Shown in pieces: positions 33,981-40,491 of a stretch of 45,979 nucleotides of DNA. Numbering within the stretch: the first letter of the stretch is position 1; every line of letters begins with the position of its first letter. Source of the DNA: a virus. The DNA is taken from IMG/VR virus record IMGVR_UViG_3300040801_002588, positions 1 to 45,979 of that record. One strand, 5' to 3'. A program made the translations under genes and the position numbers. Below the pieces are notes generated by a model. The model was given only the letters and a program-made list of their open reading frames with translations. It made no database searches and was not told where the DNA came from.

Positions 33981-34173
33981 CTGGGTTCCAATAATTGTCT
34001 AATGCCGCTGGGTAACTTTCGGTTTGTACTACCCATACAATATCAACGTCAGGCTCAGCGTCGAGGCACTGCTCTTCGGCGTGGTCGTTGTCTTCGGCAT
34101 GGCATGCGAATCCCATTGGGTTATCGCCGGGAGCACACAGCTTGGTTTTGTACAGCACGATGTAATTATTCAT
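33967..34173 (-). CDS. Hypothetical 68-aa protein
   Basis: Start set at ATG 34173 because the preceding gene's last codons supply GGGAG 7 bases before it. The sequence begins MNNYIVLYKTK and contains many Asp, Glu and Asn plus two Cys, with an acidic C-terminus (WNPDDNE). The upstream gene's C-terminal Asp-Glu codons overlap this gene's ribosome site and start. No family recognised. Confidence 0.6.
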   Translation of the reverse strand: MNNYIVLYKTKLCAPGDNPMGFACHAEDNDHAEEQCLDAEPDVDIVWVVQTESYPAALDNYWNPDDNE

Positions 34174-34414
34174 CTTCATCTCCCAGCGCAGGTGGCGTCC
34201 AGCCCAGTTCAATCAGCTTGTTGTGGATGGCGCTTTCTTTCATGGCAGGGGACAAGTTGTATTCAACAGTGACGGTTTGTCCAGAACGAATGGCTTTCAG
34301 TTCTGCTTCCAGTTTATCGATGCATTCAGCGGCTTTTTTCAGAACATCCCATCCCGGTTGATTCTTGTCCCCGATTGCATACAGCGCCAATAATCTTTTC
34401 TTTAGAGCACTCAT
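34166..34414 (-). CDS. Small helical protein of the coiled-coil cluster (82 aa)
   Basis: Starts MSALKKRLLALYAIGD at the shared ATGAGTG-type junction and ends in G-D-E-D-E. A central helix holds ECIDKLEAELKAI, a variant of the repeated coil seen in neighbouring genes. The last codons (GGAGATGAAGATGAA) double as ribosome site and start of the next gene. Confidence 0.6.
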   Translation of the reverse strand: MSALKKRLLALYAIGDKNQPGWDVLKKAAECIDKLEAELKAIRSGQTVTVEYNLSPAMKESAIHNKLIELGWTPPALGDEDE

Positions 34415-34752
34415 TCTTCACCCTCCAGGGCCGCTTCAAGTCTTTCCAGGTAAGAACCAACAACCGTTACACCATGCCCGATAGCCGCGTTTCCGAGGCG
34501 GGTATCTTCCCCCATCTCATCGGTTATTTCCCGAACCTTATCCAGCTTCGCTTCCAGTTCAGCATTCCGCGTATCCAGTACTGCCACCTGTTCGCATATA
34601 TCGTCCAGTGCTTTATCCAGTTCAGCGATGCGTTCCGTCAAACGGTTCAATTCTTTAACGGAATTTACGCGGCGTGAGGACATCGGACGGAAACAGTATT
34701 GAGTCTTCCAATATTGCTTGTAAGTTTTTGCTGGATTGATAAAGTCACTCAT
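34411..34752 (-). CDS. Coiled-coil protein of the mosaic small-gene family (113 aa)
   Basis: Starts MSDFINPAKTY by overlap with the upstream stop. Residues about 40-85 are a coiled coil, including ERIAELDKALDDICEQ, which is closely repeated in the 34944-35324 gene (QRIVELDKTLDDICEQ), and a later NAELEAKLDK. Ends in E-G-E-E. The shared block implies duplication or recombination between these genes. No catalytic motif; a binding or bridging role is plausible. Confidence 0.65.
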   Translation of the reverse strand: MSDFINPAKTYKQYWKTQYCFRPMSSRRVNSVKELNRLTERIAELDKALDDICEQVAVLDTRNAELEAKLDKVREITDEMGEDTRLGNAAIGHGVTVVGSYLERLEAALEGEE

Positions 34753-34951
34753 CGGTCAGTTCCTCCAGCATAAAAGCAGGAATGCTGTGGGTTTCAGCAA
34801 CATAGGAAATTAGTGCCCTATGTTTGCGTGTCCACTCACGAACGTTCCGTTTGTCTTGTTCCAGTTCAGCGATGCGACACTGTGGGCAAAAGTCGGGCGG
34901 TGCATAGCTGACTTTATGCTCGCACCCACTTCGGATCAGTTTGTCACTCAT
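34745..34951 (-). CDS. CxH...CxxC zinc-knuckle plus coil protein (68 aa)
   Basis: Start at ATG 34951 (MSDKLIRSG), which follows GGAGATGAAG of the upstream gene. Residues 10-25 hold C-E-H then C-P-Q-C, a likely zinc site, followed directly by RIAELEQDKRN, the family coil. A second gene at 35299-35451 has the same order (C-E-H, C-P-D-C, RIAELE), so the two are paralogues. Ends in E-E-L-T-D-E. Confidence 0.65.
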   Translation of the reverse strand: MSDKLIRSGCEHKVSYAPPDFCPQCRIAELEQDKRNVREWTRKHRALISYVAETHSIPAFMLEELTDE

Positions 34952-35324
34952 CTTCATCTCCAAGTGTCCGTTCAATCAGGGCGTGAAGTTCGTTATTCTT
35001 GTGTAGGAAAACATCTGCATAAACCTCTTGCAGCACAGCCTCCAGTTCAGCGATGCGTTTTTTATCTTCCTTCCACTCTCGCAAGTTGCGTTCATGGGTT
35101 TTGATCAGGCGCTTTTTCTGCTTTTTCAGTTCAGCGATGTGTTCCAGCAGGACGTCCATCTGTTCGCATATATCATCCAACGTTTTATCCAGTTCTACGA
35201 TGCGCTGATCTACTTCCTCTACATCGTACCAATCACCATCATCATCCTGGTGGTTTAACGCTGGCAGTTCTTCGCCCATATCGGTGAGGCAGTAGCATCT
35301 AAATTTCGTCAGGTTTCTCATCAT
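34944..35324 (-). CDS. Long coiled-coil member of the mosaic family (126 aa)
   Basis: Two adjacent ATG codons (35324, 35321) follow GGA; the first is used here. After an acidic N-terminal region (HQDDDGDWYDVEEVD) come three coil blocks: QRIVELDKTLDDICEQ, EHIAELKKQKKRL and KRIAELEAVLQEVYA. The last codons encode T-L-G-D-E-D-E and overlap the next start. It appears to combine modules found singly in neighbouring genes. Confidence 0.65.
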   Translation of the reverse strand: MMRNLTKFRCYCLTDMGEELPALNHQDDDGDWYDVEEVDQRIVELDKTLDDICEQMDVLLEHIAELKKQKKRLIKTHERNLREWKEDKKRIAELEAVLQEVYADVFLHKNNELHALIERTLGDEDE

Positions 35325-35451
35325 CAAAGTCCAACAGGCTCAACGCACGTTTGAGCATTTTGTTTTCAGTTTCCAGTTCAGCGATGCGGCAATCTGGACA
35401 GTTATCAATCCAGCCTTCTGCCATGTGTTCACACCATTTTCGCTCACTCAT
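35299..35451 (-). CDS. CxH...CxxC zinc-knuckle plus coil protein (50 aa)
   Basis: 50 residues from ATG 35451, which follows GGAAGATGAAG in the previous gene's end. C-E-H at 7-9 and C-P-D-C at 18-21 form the putative zinc site; RIAELETENKMLKRALSLL makes the coil; the tail is acidic (DFDDEKPDE). Paralogue of the gene at 34745-34951. Confidence 0.65.
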   Translation of the reverse strand: MSERKWCEHMAEGWIDNCPDCRIAELETENKMLKRALSLLDFDDEKPDEI

Positions 35452-35872
35452 CTTCATCTTCCAGTGCAGATTGCAGTTCGCCAGTTGCTTGCTCAACTGC
35501 GGAATATGGGCCGACGTGCCATGTACGCCTCCGTAGACTAATAATCTTTTCTCGCACCCTGCCTATCTTGTTCTTTTCTGCTGCCAGCAGCTTCAAAGCA
35601 CGGCCTGCGTCATCACGATTTCGCTGAATGCATTCGGCTGGGGTTTCGCCGTCCTTGAGGTACGGCTTGCAGGCTTCCAGTTCAGCGACTTTACGCAGCG
35701 CTTCACCCTCCGCTTTAATTGCTGCGTGTTCGCTGTCTTTGTATTCGTTCAGCAGGTTTTGTAGTTCAGAGATGCGGTCAAATGCTTTTTTTAGCTCGAT
35801 GTCACGGAGCTTGATAATCCGTACAAGGTCGTTGATCTTGGCGATTAGTGGTTCATTTTGTTTTTCCTTCAT
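35444..35872 (-). CDS. Coiled-coil protein (142 aa), first of the mosaic family
   Basis: Start coupled to the upstream stop (TGATG). Almost wholly helical with heptad-like Leu/Ile spacing; contains DRISELQNLLNEY and RKVAELEACKPY, related to the RIAELE block of downstream genes, and ends in A-L-E-D-E-D-E. Basic patches near the middle (KNKIGRVREKIISLRRR) could contact nucleic acid. It is the longest and most upstream gene of the cluster. Confidence 0.65.
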   Translation of the reverse strand: MKEKQNEPLIAKINDLVRIIKLRDIELKKAFDRISELQNLLNEYKDSEHAAIKAEGEALRKVAELEACKPYLKDGETPAECIQRNRDDAGRALKLLAAEKNKIGRVREKIISLRRRTWHVGPYSAVEQATGELQSALEDEDE

Positions 35873-36087
35873 CAGTCACGGTCCTGTTGTTGTGGCATCC
35901 TGACGATGGCACGCTTGTCACCGACAATCTGGTTGGCCAGAAACCAGACCATCCAGAATACGGCCATGCCGACGAACCAGGGCGCTTGTTGGCCCATAAT
36001 GAACACGGTAGCCAGGATACCCAGGCCCCAGCCCAGGATCTGTGACCACATGTTGGATCGACGTACGTACAGGACATGAACTTTCAT
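35872..36087 (-). CDS. Small inner-membrane protein, two helices (71 aa)
   Basis: GGAG lies 9 bases before ATG. Basic N-terminus (KVHVLYVRRSN), then two hydrophobic helices (ILGWGLGILATVFIMG and FVGMAVFWMVWFLANQIV) and a basic C-terminal tail, so both ends should be cytoplasmic. Overlaps both neighbours (ATGA, TGATG). Function unknown. Confidence 0.65.
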   Translation of the reverse strand: MKVHVLYVRRSNMWSQILGWGLGILATVFIMGQQAPWFVGMAVFWMVWFLANQIVGDKRAIVRMPQQQDRD

Positions 36088-36296
36088 CTGATTTTCTCCG
36101 CGACTCCTACTCTTTCCACGGTGTCGACTGTGACATCTTTGTAGCTATCACCGGCGGGTTCCCAGTTCAGGTCATCGTCATAGCGGCGATCCATGGCGCC
36201 AGCAGCAGCCATCTGATCATCCACAGCACGGACGAGTACAGTGGTGTACTCGTCACGCGCCCGAACCAGGGTCACTCTGAACAGTTGTTCTTTCAT
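36084..36296 (-). CDS. Hypothetical 70-aa protein
   Basis: The ATG at 36296 is used; the TTG four codons earlier is less likely. Mixed alpha/beta and acidic: begins MKEQLFRVTLVRARDEYTTV, then many Asp and Ala. It follows a gap of ~165 bases after the 36461 gene. Coupled to the next gene by ATGA. No family recognised. Confidence 0.55.
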   Translation of the reverse strand: MKEQLFRVTLVRARDEYTTVLVRAVDDQMAAAGAMDRRYDDDLNWEPAGDSYKDVTVDTVERVGVAEKIR

Positions 36297-36460
36297 CAGG
36301 TTTTCCAAAAATAGGTGGGACGGGGTACGCGATGACTGTACCTGGAGTGTCTAGAATTTCCGTAGCCGGAGTAATCTCTTACAGGGAGATCAACCCCTGC
36401 ACCGGCACCGTCCCATTGAACAGTTATAATAGGTGAAGCAGCCCGGGCGGCTTCAGAAAC
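36297..36460. other. Intergenic gap with weak inverted repeats
   Basis: A 164-base gap in an otherwise overlapping operon. On the - strand it contains AGCCGCCCGGGCTGCT, a near-perfect palindrome just after the 36461 stop, then a A/T-rich CCTATTATAACTG that could serve as a -10 region. A promoter or processing site for the downstream small genes is possible but not proven. Confidence 0.35.
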
Positions 36461-36685
36461 TTAGTGAATCTCGTCAGGTTCTTCTTCTTCTTCTTCGACC
36501 TGCGCTTTATCCAATTCTGCGTACTCCAGAACTTTGATTTCGTCGTCCAGCTCGTTGATACGCTGGCTCAGTGTCTGGAAGATGCTGAAGCACAGGCTGC
36601 GCCAGTCAACAGGCACATTCTTCTGGTATGCAGCGTCGGCTGCTTGCAGCAGTTCAATGACAGTAACGGGTTTGGTTTCAGACAT
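36461..36685 (-). CDS. Hypothetical 74-aa helical protein with polyglutamate tail
   Basis: AGGAG ribosome site; start overlaps the upstream stop (TAATG). Helical throughout (VIELLQAADAAYQKN, then LSQRINELDDEIKVLEYAEL, a coil similar in style to the RIAELE family) and ends with six consecutive Glu then P-D-E-I-H. Function unknown. Confidence 0.6.
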   Translation of the reverse strand: MSETKPVTVIELLQAADAAYQKNVPVDWRSLCFSIFQTLSQRINELDDEIKVLEYAELDKAQVEEEEEEPDEIH

Positions 36686-36915
36686 TAGTAGATCTCCTTG
36701 ATGGATAGGACTTTGTGGATGTCAGGGTCGTACACTTCGTCGAGCTTGGCAGCCATTTGTTCGCGGGCACGGATGCCAGCGATGGTGCGTAAGGGTGGAC
36801 CATCAAAGCCTCGGGGCATGGCTTCCTGGGCACTGATGAAAAACGTCATCACTTCATCCGTCTGCAGATGCCAGCACTGGACTTCATATTCTCTGGGTTG
36901 TGGTTTATGGGTCAC
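36685..36915 (-). CDS. Hypothetical 76-aa protein (GTG start)
   Basis: GTG start with GGAG 7 bases upstream. Contains YEVQCWHLQTDEVMTFFISA and a Pro/Gly loop, looking like a small alpha/beta domain. Coupled to the next gene by TAATG and preceded by a strong hairpin (36934-36961). Confidence 0.6.
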   Translation of the reverse strand: MTHKPQPREYEVQCWHLQTDEVMTFFISAQEAMPRGFDGPPLRTIAGIRAREQMAAKLDEVYDPDIHKVLSIKEIY

Positions 36916-36933
36916 TGCTTTCTCCGATTGAAG

Positions 36934-36961
36934 TTGGTGGGCACCGTCAGGTGCCCACCAA
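36934..36961 (-). promoter_or_regulatory. Perfect 12-bp hairpin in the - strand operon
   Basis: TTGGTGGGCACC / GGTGCCCACCAA around a 4-base loop (GTCA on the + strand), 19 bases before the GTG start of the 36685-36915 gene. No U-run follows on the - strand, so it is more likely an RNA-stability or processing element, or a weak terminator, than a full terminator. Loop identical to the one after the capsid gene. Confidence 0.55.
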
Positions 36962-37070
36962 CAATTAACGCTGGAATGGTTCCGGGCATTTATGAACGCC
37001 AGGGATGAACCCGGACCATTGTTCTATCGCCCTGCTCCCAGCATCACAGGACTGGAGTCATCCCCTATGG

Positions 37071-37349
37071 CTATGCGGAATTGCGTGCAACACGCATGTA
37101 TTCTGCCACAGCATGGCTGGCTTCCTTGGCTGCTTTTGCTACCTCGGAGAGCCCTACCTCGTCACGATCTTTCAGCTCACGCTCGTAGATCATTTCGAGG
37201 GCTTTGGCCAAGCTGTTGGGATAGGCTGGGTCATCTGTTTTCCAAATGATCTCGCCTTTGTTCTTGCCGGACTGCATGACATGCCTGCGTTGGATAATCC
37301 AACCGTATTGGTCTGATACGATGCGGCGTTTGCCGCAGTTGATGATCAT
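37071..37349 (-). CDS. Hypothetical 92-aa protein
   Basis: GGAGG ribosome site 7 bases before ATG; the start overlaps the preceding stop (ATGA). N-terminal beta hairpin (RRIVSDQYGWIIQRR), then W-K-T-D-D-P-A-Y-P-N-S-L and two helices (AKALEMIYERELKDRD, KAAKEASHAVAEYMRVA). The layout recalls small phage proteins of unknown role. It is followed by ~155 bases without a gene, holding an imperfect inverted repeat (AATGGT...ACCATT) and the 36934 hairpin. Confidence 0.6.
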   Translation of the reverse strand: MIINCGKRRIVSDQYGWIIQRRHVMQSGKNKGEIIWKTDDPAYPNSLAKALEMIYERELKDRDEVGLSEVAKAAKEASHAVAEYMRVARNSA

Positions 37350-37489
37350 GAGCTGCCTCCATCAGAGATGACGGCATACAGGAAATAAACAGCAGCAGCA
37401 CAGCCGACAATAAATCCGAAGACAGGTGCCGCTATGCCGATACCCATGACCAGCAAAATCAGACCCACTACAAACAGCATGTCTTTCAT
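37346..37489 (-). CDS. Small membrane protein, two helices (47 aa)
   Basis: GAGG 8 bases before ATG. MKDMLFVVGLILLVMGIG is the first hydrophobic segment, and PVFGFIVGCAAAVYFLYAVI is the second; tail S-D-G-G-S-S. The stop overlaps the next start. Too short for a usual ORF cut-off, but the ribosome site and both junctions are good. Confidence 0.65.
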   Translation of the reverse strand: MKDMLFVVGLILLVMGIGIAAPVFGFIVGCAAAVYFLYAVISDGGSS

Positions 37490-37492
37490 GGT

Positions 37493-37717
37493 TCAGTCCT
37501 CGTCGTTGCTGCCAAATCCAAACGGAGTACTACCCACAGCAGGTGCAGGCTGTTCTGTGGGGCTGGTGATCTCCACCTCTGCTGAGGTACTCGGCGGCTT
37601 GCGATTGGCAACGAAGCGGATTTCCACCTGACGGTTTTCGAGGGGAATGCCCTGACTGGATCGCAGGTACTCGGTGACGGCTTCTACCAATTCATCTTGG
37701 TTTAGTTGTACGAACAT
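37493..37717 (-). CDS. Hypothetical 74-aa protein
   Basis: GGAGG upstream. Begins MFVQLNQDELVEAVTEYLRS, then a beta strand (RQVEIRFVAN) and a Pro/Ser/Thr-rich tail ending F-G-S-N-D-E-D. It looks like a small alpha/beta protein with a flexible acidic tail, similar in style to SSB-type tails; function unknown. Confidence 0.6.
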   Translation of the reverse strand: MFVQLNQDELVEAVTEYLRSSQGIPLENRQVEIRFVANRKPPSTSAEVEITSPTEQPAPAVGSTPFGFGSNDED

Positions 37718-37719
37718 GC

Positions 37720-37998
37720 TTAAGCCTCCCGTGCAATTTTGCGAGCCATCTCCGCAAAGGAGTCATAGTTGGCGTCTTCGGTTTTTCGACACTCCGCACA
37801 CATCTGACGACGGCGGATGTCCCTCAATTCTTGTTGGCTACGGAATTCGAAGGCGCCACAGCTGCAGCGCACTCTGTACCAGTGCTGGTCATCGACCATG
37901 ACCCGCCCGTTACGCGGGTTAATGTTGGTATGGTCCACGTACTTGATCACCATGAACTGACCAACCTTCTGAAACGGTTGAAATCTAGGCTTCGCCAT
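37720..37998 (-). CDS. Zinc-ribbon protein (92 aa)
   Basis: ATG 37998 is used because AGGA lies 7 bases before it. C45-S-C47 and C67-A-E-C70 form a likely zinc site inside a beta region (WYRVRCSCGAFEFRSQQEL). Many Arg and Lys. It overlaps the end of the RuvC-like gene by 14 bases, so the two may be co-expressed; DNA or RNA binding is a reasonable guess. Confidence 0.65.
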   Translation of the reverse strand: MAKPRFQPFQKVGQFMVIKYVDHTNINPRNGRVMVDDQHWYRVRCSCGAFEFRSQQELRDIRRRQMCAECRKTEDANYDSFAEMARKIAREA

Positions 37999-38485
37999 TG
38001 GGATTTCCTTTTGGGTAAGTGTTGAACATATGGTGGGCAATCATCAGAGCATCTGCCCGACCATCAAGAAGGCCCCCACGAGGGCCGTACAGCTCGGCAG
38101 AAGGGTAAAGCCTGCTCGCGGTAGCTGCAATGGCTTGCTTCAGCCCTGCAGGCCCCCCAGCGGCCTTACGCGTTGGTAGCTTTGCTGTACGTTGCCACTC
38201 GCGGGGCCTGACAAGTTCGACTCCGATGCAGGTGGCCTCGGCAATGGCACAGACCATGCCGAAATTGAAGCCGAACTTGAAATTGCTCCCGGCACTGGTT
38301 CCCTGGATAGCATGCACATCTTCGATCCCAATCATGTAGGGATCCTTGAGCTTGATCCAGTCAAGCATGCGATGTGGCGGGAACTTGGGGCAGGGAGTAG
38401 GACGGAACTGTACCTGCTTGGTATCGGAATCGAGTAGACACAGGGCGCCAGAGGCGCCCGGGTCTATACCAAGGTAAAGCGCCAT
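37985..38485 (-). CDS. RuvC-like Holliday-junction resolvase
   Basis: 166 residues. RNase H-fold catalytic residues are visible: G-I-D8-P-G at the start, E55 in M-I-G-I-E-D, and D141/D145 in L-L-D-G-R-A-D-A-L-M-I-A. This is the four-acid pattern of RuvC nucleases. About the usual length (~170). Expected to resolve branched DNA formed by replication and recombination before packaging. The start is coupled to the SSB gene stop (TGATG), placing it in the replication operon. Confidence 0.85.
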   Translation of the reverse strand: MALYLGIDPGASGALCLLDSDTKQVQFRPTPCPKFPPHRMLDWIKLKDPYMIGIEDVHAIQGTSAGSNFKFGFNFGMVCAIAEATCIGVELVRPREWQRTAKLPTRKAAGGPAGLKQAIAATASRLYPSAELYGPRGGLLDGRADALMIAHHMFNTYPKGNPNGEA

Positions 38486-39255
38486 CAGCCGAACAGTGAT
38501 ACGGTCTCGGCTTTGTTGCTGTCAGCCGTGTCGTCACTGTCAGTGGTGTCCGGCCACGGCACATCGTCATCACTGACAGCCATGGTCGGGGTCGTTTCCT
38601 TGACCGGCGTGTAGTCATCCTTGACCCGCTCCGAGTGGAACGATTCCTTCCAGTCATGGATGAATTCAGGTTCGTCTGCGCCGTTCTCCAGCTCGGTGTA
38701 GGTGAAGCCTTTCGGGCTGAAGACCTTCTCGATCTCGTTCTTGAACTTGCGATCCTTGAGCCGCTTGCCATTGCGCCACTGGTTGGTTTCCACCTTCAGC
38801 AGACCCAACAGCACGGGCTTGTTCATCAGCTCGGGCAGGATCGGCTTCTCCACCGGCTCTTCGGAACGGGTGTTCCAGTCCCACAGCTTGATGATCTTGT
38901 TTTCCGTGTTCAACTGGTCGGCAGACTTGTTGGCACACAGTCTGGCCAGCTCTTCCATGCGCTCACGGGACGGCAGCGGACGGACTACGCCATCTTCACC
39001 GGTCATGGTGGACTTGCGGCCCTTGGCCTTGCCTGTCGTCACGTACAGCTTGGTACGCAGGTAGCAGCCAGTATCATCAGCCGGCTTGCAGTGCAGGTTC
39101 AGTTCAACGGCACCACCAGAGCTTTCGCCCAGGTAAGCCAGTTCGATGATGTACGGGTAGACACCCGTAGGTACTGGATCAAAGTTGGTACCTTTGGCCA
39201 GGAAATCGCCGGAGAGCTCTGTCTTCGGATCCATCTTGAGAATATCAATAGTCAT
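38485..39255 (-). CDS. Single-stranded DNA-binding protein (N4 SSB position)
   Basis: 256 residues; GAGGA upstream. The N-terminal part is beta-rich (GVYPYIIELAYLG, then VELNLHCKPADDTG and YLRTKLYVTTGKAKG), fitting an OB fold. The C-terminal ~50 residues are very acidic (DDDVPWPDTTDSDDTAD) and end in a short hydrophobic tip (SLFG), the usual form of phage SSB tails that bind partner enzymes. It lies between RecA-like ATPase/primase and the resolvase, as SSB does in N4. A possible hairpin promoter lies ~55 bases upstream. Confidence 0.75.
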   Translation of the reverse strand: MTIDILKMDPKTELSGDFLAKGTNFDPVPTGVYPYIIELAYLGESSGGAVELNLHCKPADDTGCYLRTKLYVTTGKAKGRKSTMTGEDGVVRPLPSRERMEELARLCANKSADQLNTENKIIKLWDWNTRSEEPVEKPILPELMNKPVLLGLLKVETNQWRNGKRLKDRKFKNEIEKVFSPKGFTYTELENGADEPEFIHDWKESFHSERVKDDYTPVKETTPTMAVSDDDVPWPDTTDSDDTADSNKAETVSLFG

Positions 39256-39308
39256 GAGTGTTCCTCACAGTAAGAAAAGAAATAGAGTTCAGTTAAAACT
39301 CCAATAAA

Positions 39309-39323
39309 CCGCCCGGAGGGCGG
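39309..39323 (-). promoter_or_regulatory. GGA-triloop hairpin upstream of SSB gene (possible vRNAP promoter or weak terminator)
   Basis: On the + strand, the template for the SSB gene, CCGCCC GGA GGGCGG forms a 6-bp stem with a purine triloop, the shape used by N4 vRNAP promoters. The SSB start is ~60 bases downstream, leaving a leader of about 50. On the - strand it is followed by TTTATT, so a weak intrinsic terminator for the preceding small gene is an alternative. Confidence 0.45.
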
Positions 39324-39324
39324 G

Positions 39325-39552
39325 TCAATCGGCAGGTCCAACAGCTTGCATACGAGTGATGACCTTGGGCATGTTGAATGTCATCTGCCGGGATGACGGA
39401 CAGTAGGTTGCCGTACCCAGAGGTACGGCTCCCATACGGTAGTTAGCGAGCATGTGCACCGCGTAGACGTCATTGCCGTGCTGGTCTTCATGCAGCCAGC
39501 GCAGAATAATATCCTGGGATTGCACGCCGCTAAGATTTTTGCGGGTATTCAT
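39325..39552 (-). CDS. Hypothetical 75-aa protein
   Basis: ATG 39552 overlaps the preceding stop and is preceded by GTGGAAGA. Beta-rich small protein: IILRWLHEDQHGNDVYAVHM, then YRMGAVPLGTATYCPSS. Ends just before the 39309 hairpin. Function unknown; it is co-transcribed with replication genes. Confidence 0.6.
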   Translation of the reverse strand: MNTRKNLSGVQSQDIILRWLHEDQHGNDVYAVHMLANYRMGAVPLGTATYCPSSRQMTFNMPKVITRMQAVGPAD

Positions 39553-39776
39553 TCTTCCACCTCGATGATTACGCCCCACTCCGGGGGCGGTTCAGGCAGG
39601 TCATGCAGACCAGAAATAAGGGCTTGGCGTACATCTTCTTTGAAGGTGGCCAACTGAGCATCCACGTCAGCACCCTCATACCGGGACACTCCCTTATGGG
39701 GAATGTCCCGGTTGATCCTGATCGTCACATGGATTTGATCCAGCATGATCCGATCATTCAGCAGCACGGTAGCCAT
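39549..39776 (-). CDS. Hypothetical 75-aa protein
   Basis: Coupled upstream by TAATG and downstream by ATGA. N-terminal beta segment (MLDQIHVTIRINRDIP), a helix (DAQLATFKEDVRQALISG), and a closing strand (WGVIIEVEE): a small alpha/beta sandwich layout. Function unknown. Confidence 0.6.
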   Translation of the reverse strand: MATVLLNDRIMLDQIHVTIRINRDIPHKGVSRYEGADVDAQLATFKEDVRQALISGLHDLPEPPPEWGVIIEVEE

Positions 39777-40405
39777 TACATTTCACACTGGTTGAGCTTG
39801 GCTCGCAGTCGGCTGACCTTTTCGTCCAGTTCCTCGTGATCCAGGTGTTCCTGGTAGAATTCCATGCCCGCTTTCAGAGCCTTCGGCGGACATACAGCCA
39901 GTGTATTGAGCTTGCCGTCCCAGACGCCATTCCAACCCATGTCCCACAGGCCTTCACGGTTGTATACGAAATACCGACCGGTCTTCTTGCCGTCGATAGT
40001 TTCGTCGTTCAGGTGGATCTTCAGTGTCTGGACTTCACGCCGCCAACGCTTCTCGTCATGGTCGTACTTGCGCTCGGAACCGACCGCATACTTGACGCCG
40101 TTCATTGTGATCTCACCCGCAGGTTCTTTGGTCTGCTCCCGTTCAAAGAATGCTTCCAGGAAGTCTTCGATCAGATCTTTGTTGCGGTTGAGCCAGATGC
40201 CCAGCAGTTGCACCGCGTAGTCAATCTCGGCTTTGGTGGGTTGCAGCCGACCGAACTCGACACCGGGGATGTAGGTAAAGATCTTGCCGCAGTTGTTGGT
40301 TTTGAGTACCAGCTTCTTGTCCTTGGGTTCCAGGTCAGCGTGATACTCGTGAAGGTTATATTTGGCCAGTAAAGGTTCACAGGCCTGGCGAAGTAGTAAT
40401 GCCAT
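39776..40405 (-). CDS. Hypothetical 209-aa protein of replication operon
   Basis: Follows a gap of 86 bases after the RecA-like gene. N-terminal helix region, then Y-I-P-G-V-E-F-G-R-L-Q-P-T-K, a helix (LIEDFLEAFFEREQ) and a beta region ending W-D-M-G-W-N-G-V-W-D-G-K-L. C-terminal coiled coil (DHEELDEKVSRLRAKLNQ). No known motif. Context suggests a replication or recombination accessory. Confidence 0.6.
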   Translation of the reverse strand: MALLLRQACEPLLAKYNLHEYHADLEPKDKKLVLKTNNCGKIFTYIPGVEFGRLQPTKAEIDYAVQLLGIWLNRNKDLIEDFLEAFFEREQTKEPAGEITMNGVKYAVGSERKYDHDEKRWRREVQTLKIHLNDETIDGKKTGRYFVYNREGLWDMGWNGVWDGKLNTLAVCPPKALKAGMEFYQEHLDHEELDEKVSRLRAKLNQCEM

Positions 40406-40491
40406 ATCTCTGTTTCCTGTAGTTTTAATGTGTTTGGGGAGCCCCGGAAAAATTTTGTGAATTTTCCAGAACCTCGGTTCTAACTAGTACA
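40406..40491 (-). promoter_or_regulatory. Intergenic region with three stacked inverted repeats
   Basis: The only sizeable gap in the replication operon. On the + strand: AGAACC TC GGTTCT (40468-40481), then GGAAAAATT...AATTTTCC, and GGGGAGCCCC. None has a U-run, so termination is uncertain. They could form a processing or attenuation element between the RecA-like and the 209-residue genes. Confidence 0.4.

Noticed and set aside
36962-37070. tRNA-like sequence on the - strand (GGGTTCATCCC and paired arms)
   Set aside because: The T-loop would have only 5 bases, the arm is 3 bp, and no acceptor stem or anticodon arm forms around it.
37901-37919. ACCCGC...GCGGGT hairpin
   Set aside because: Seven-base loop, inside coding sequence, no U-run and no nearby start; likely chance in codons.
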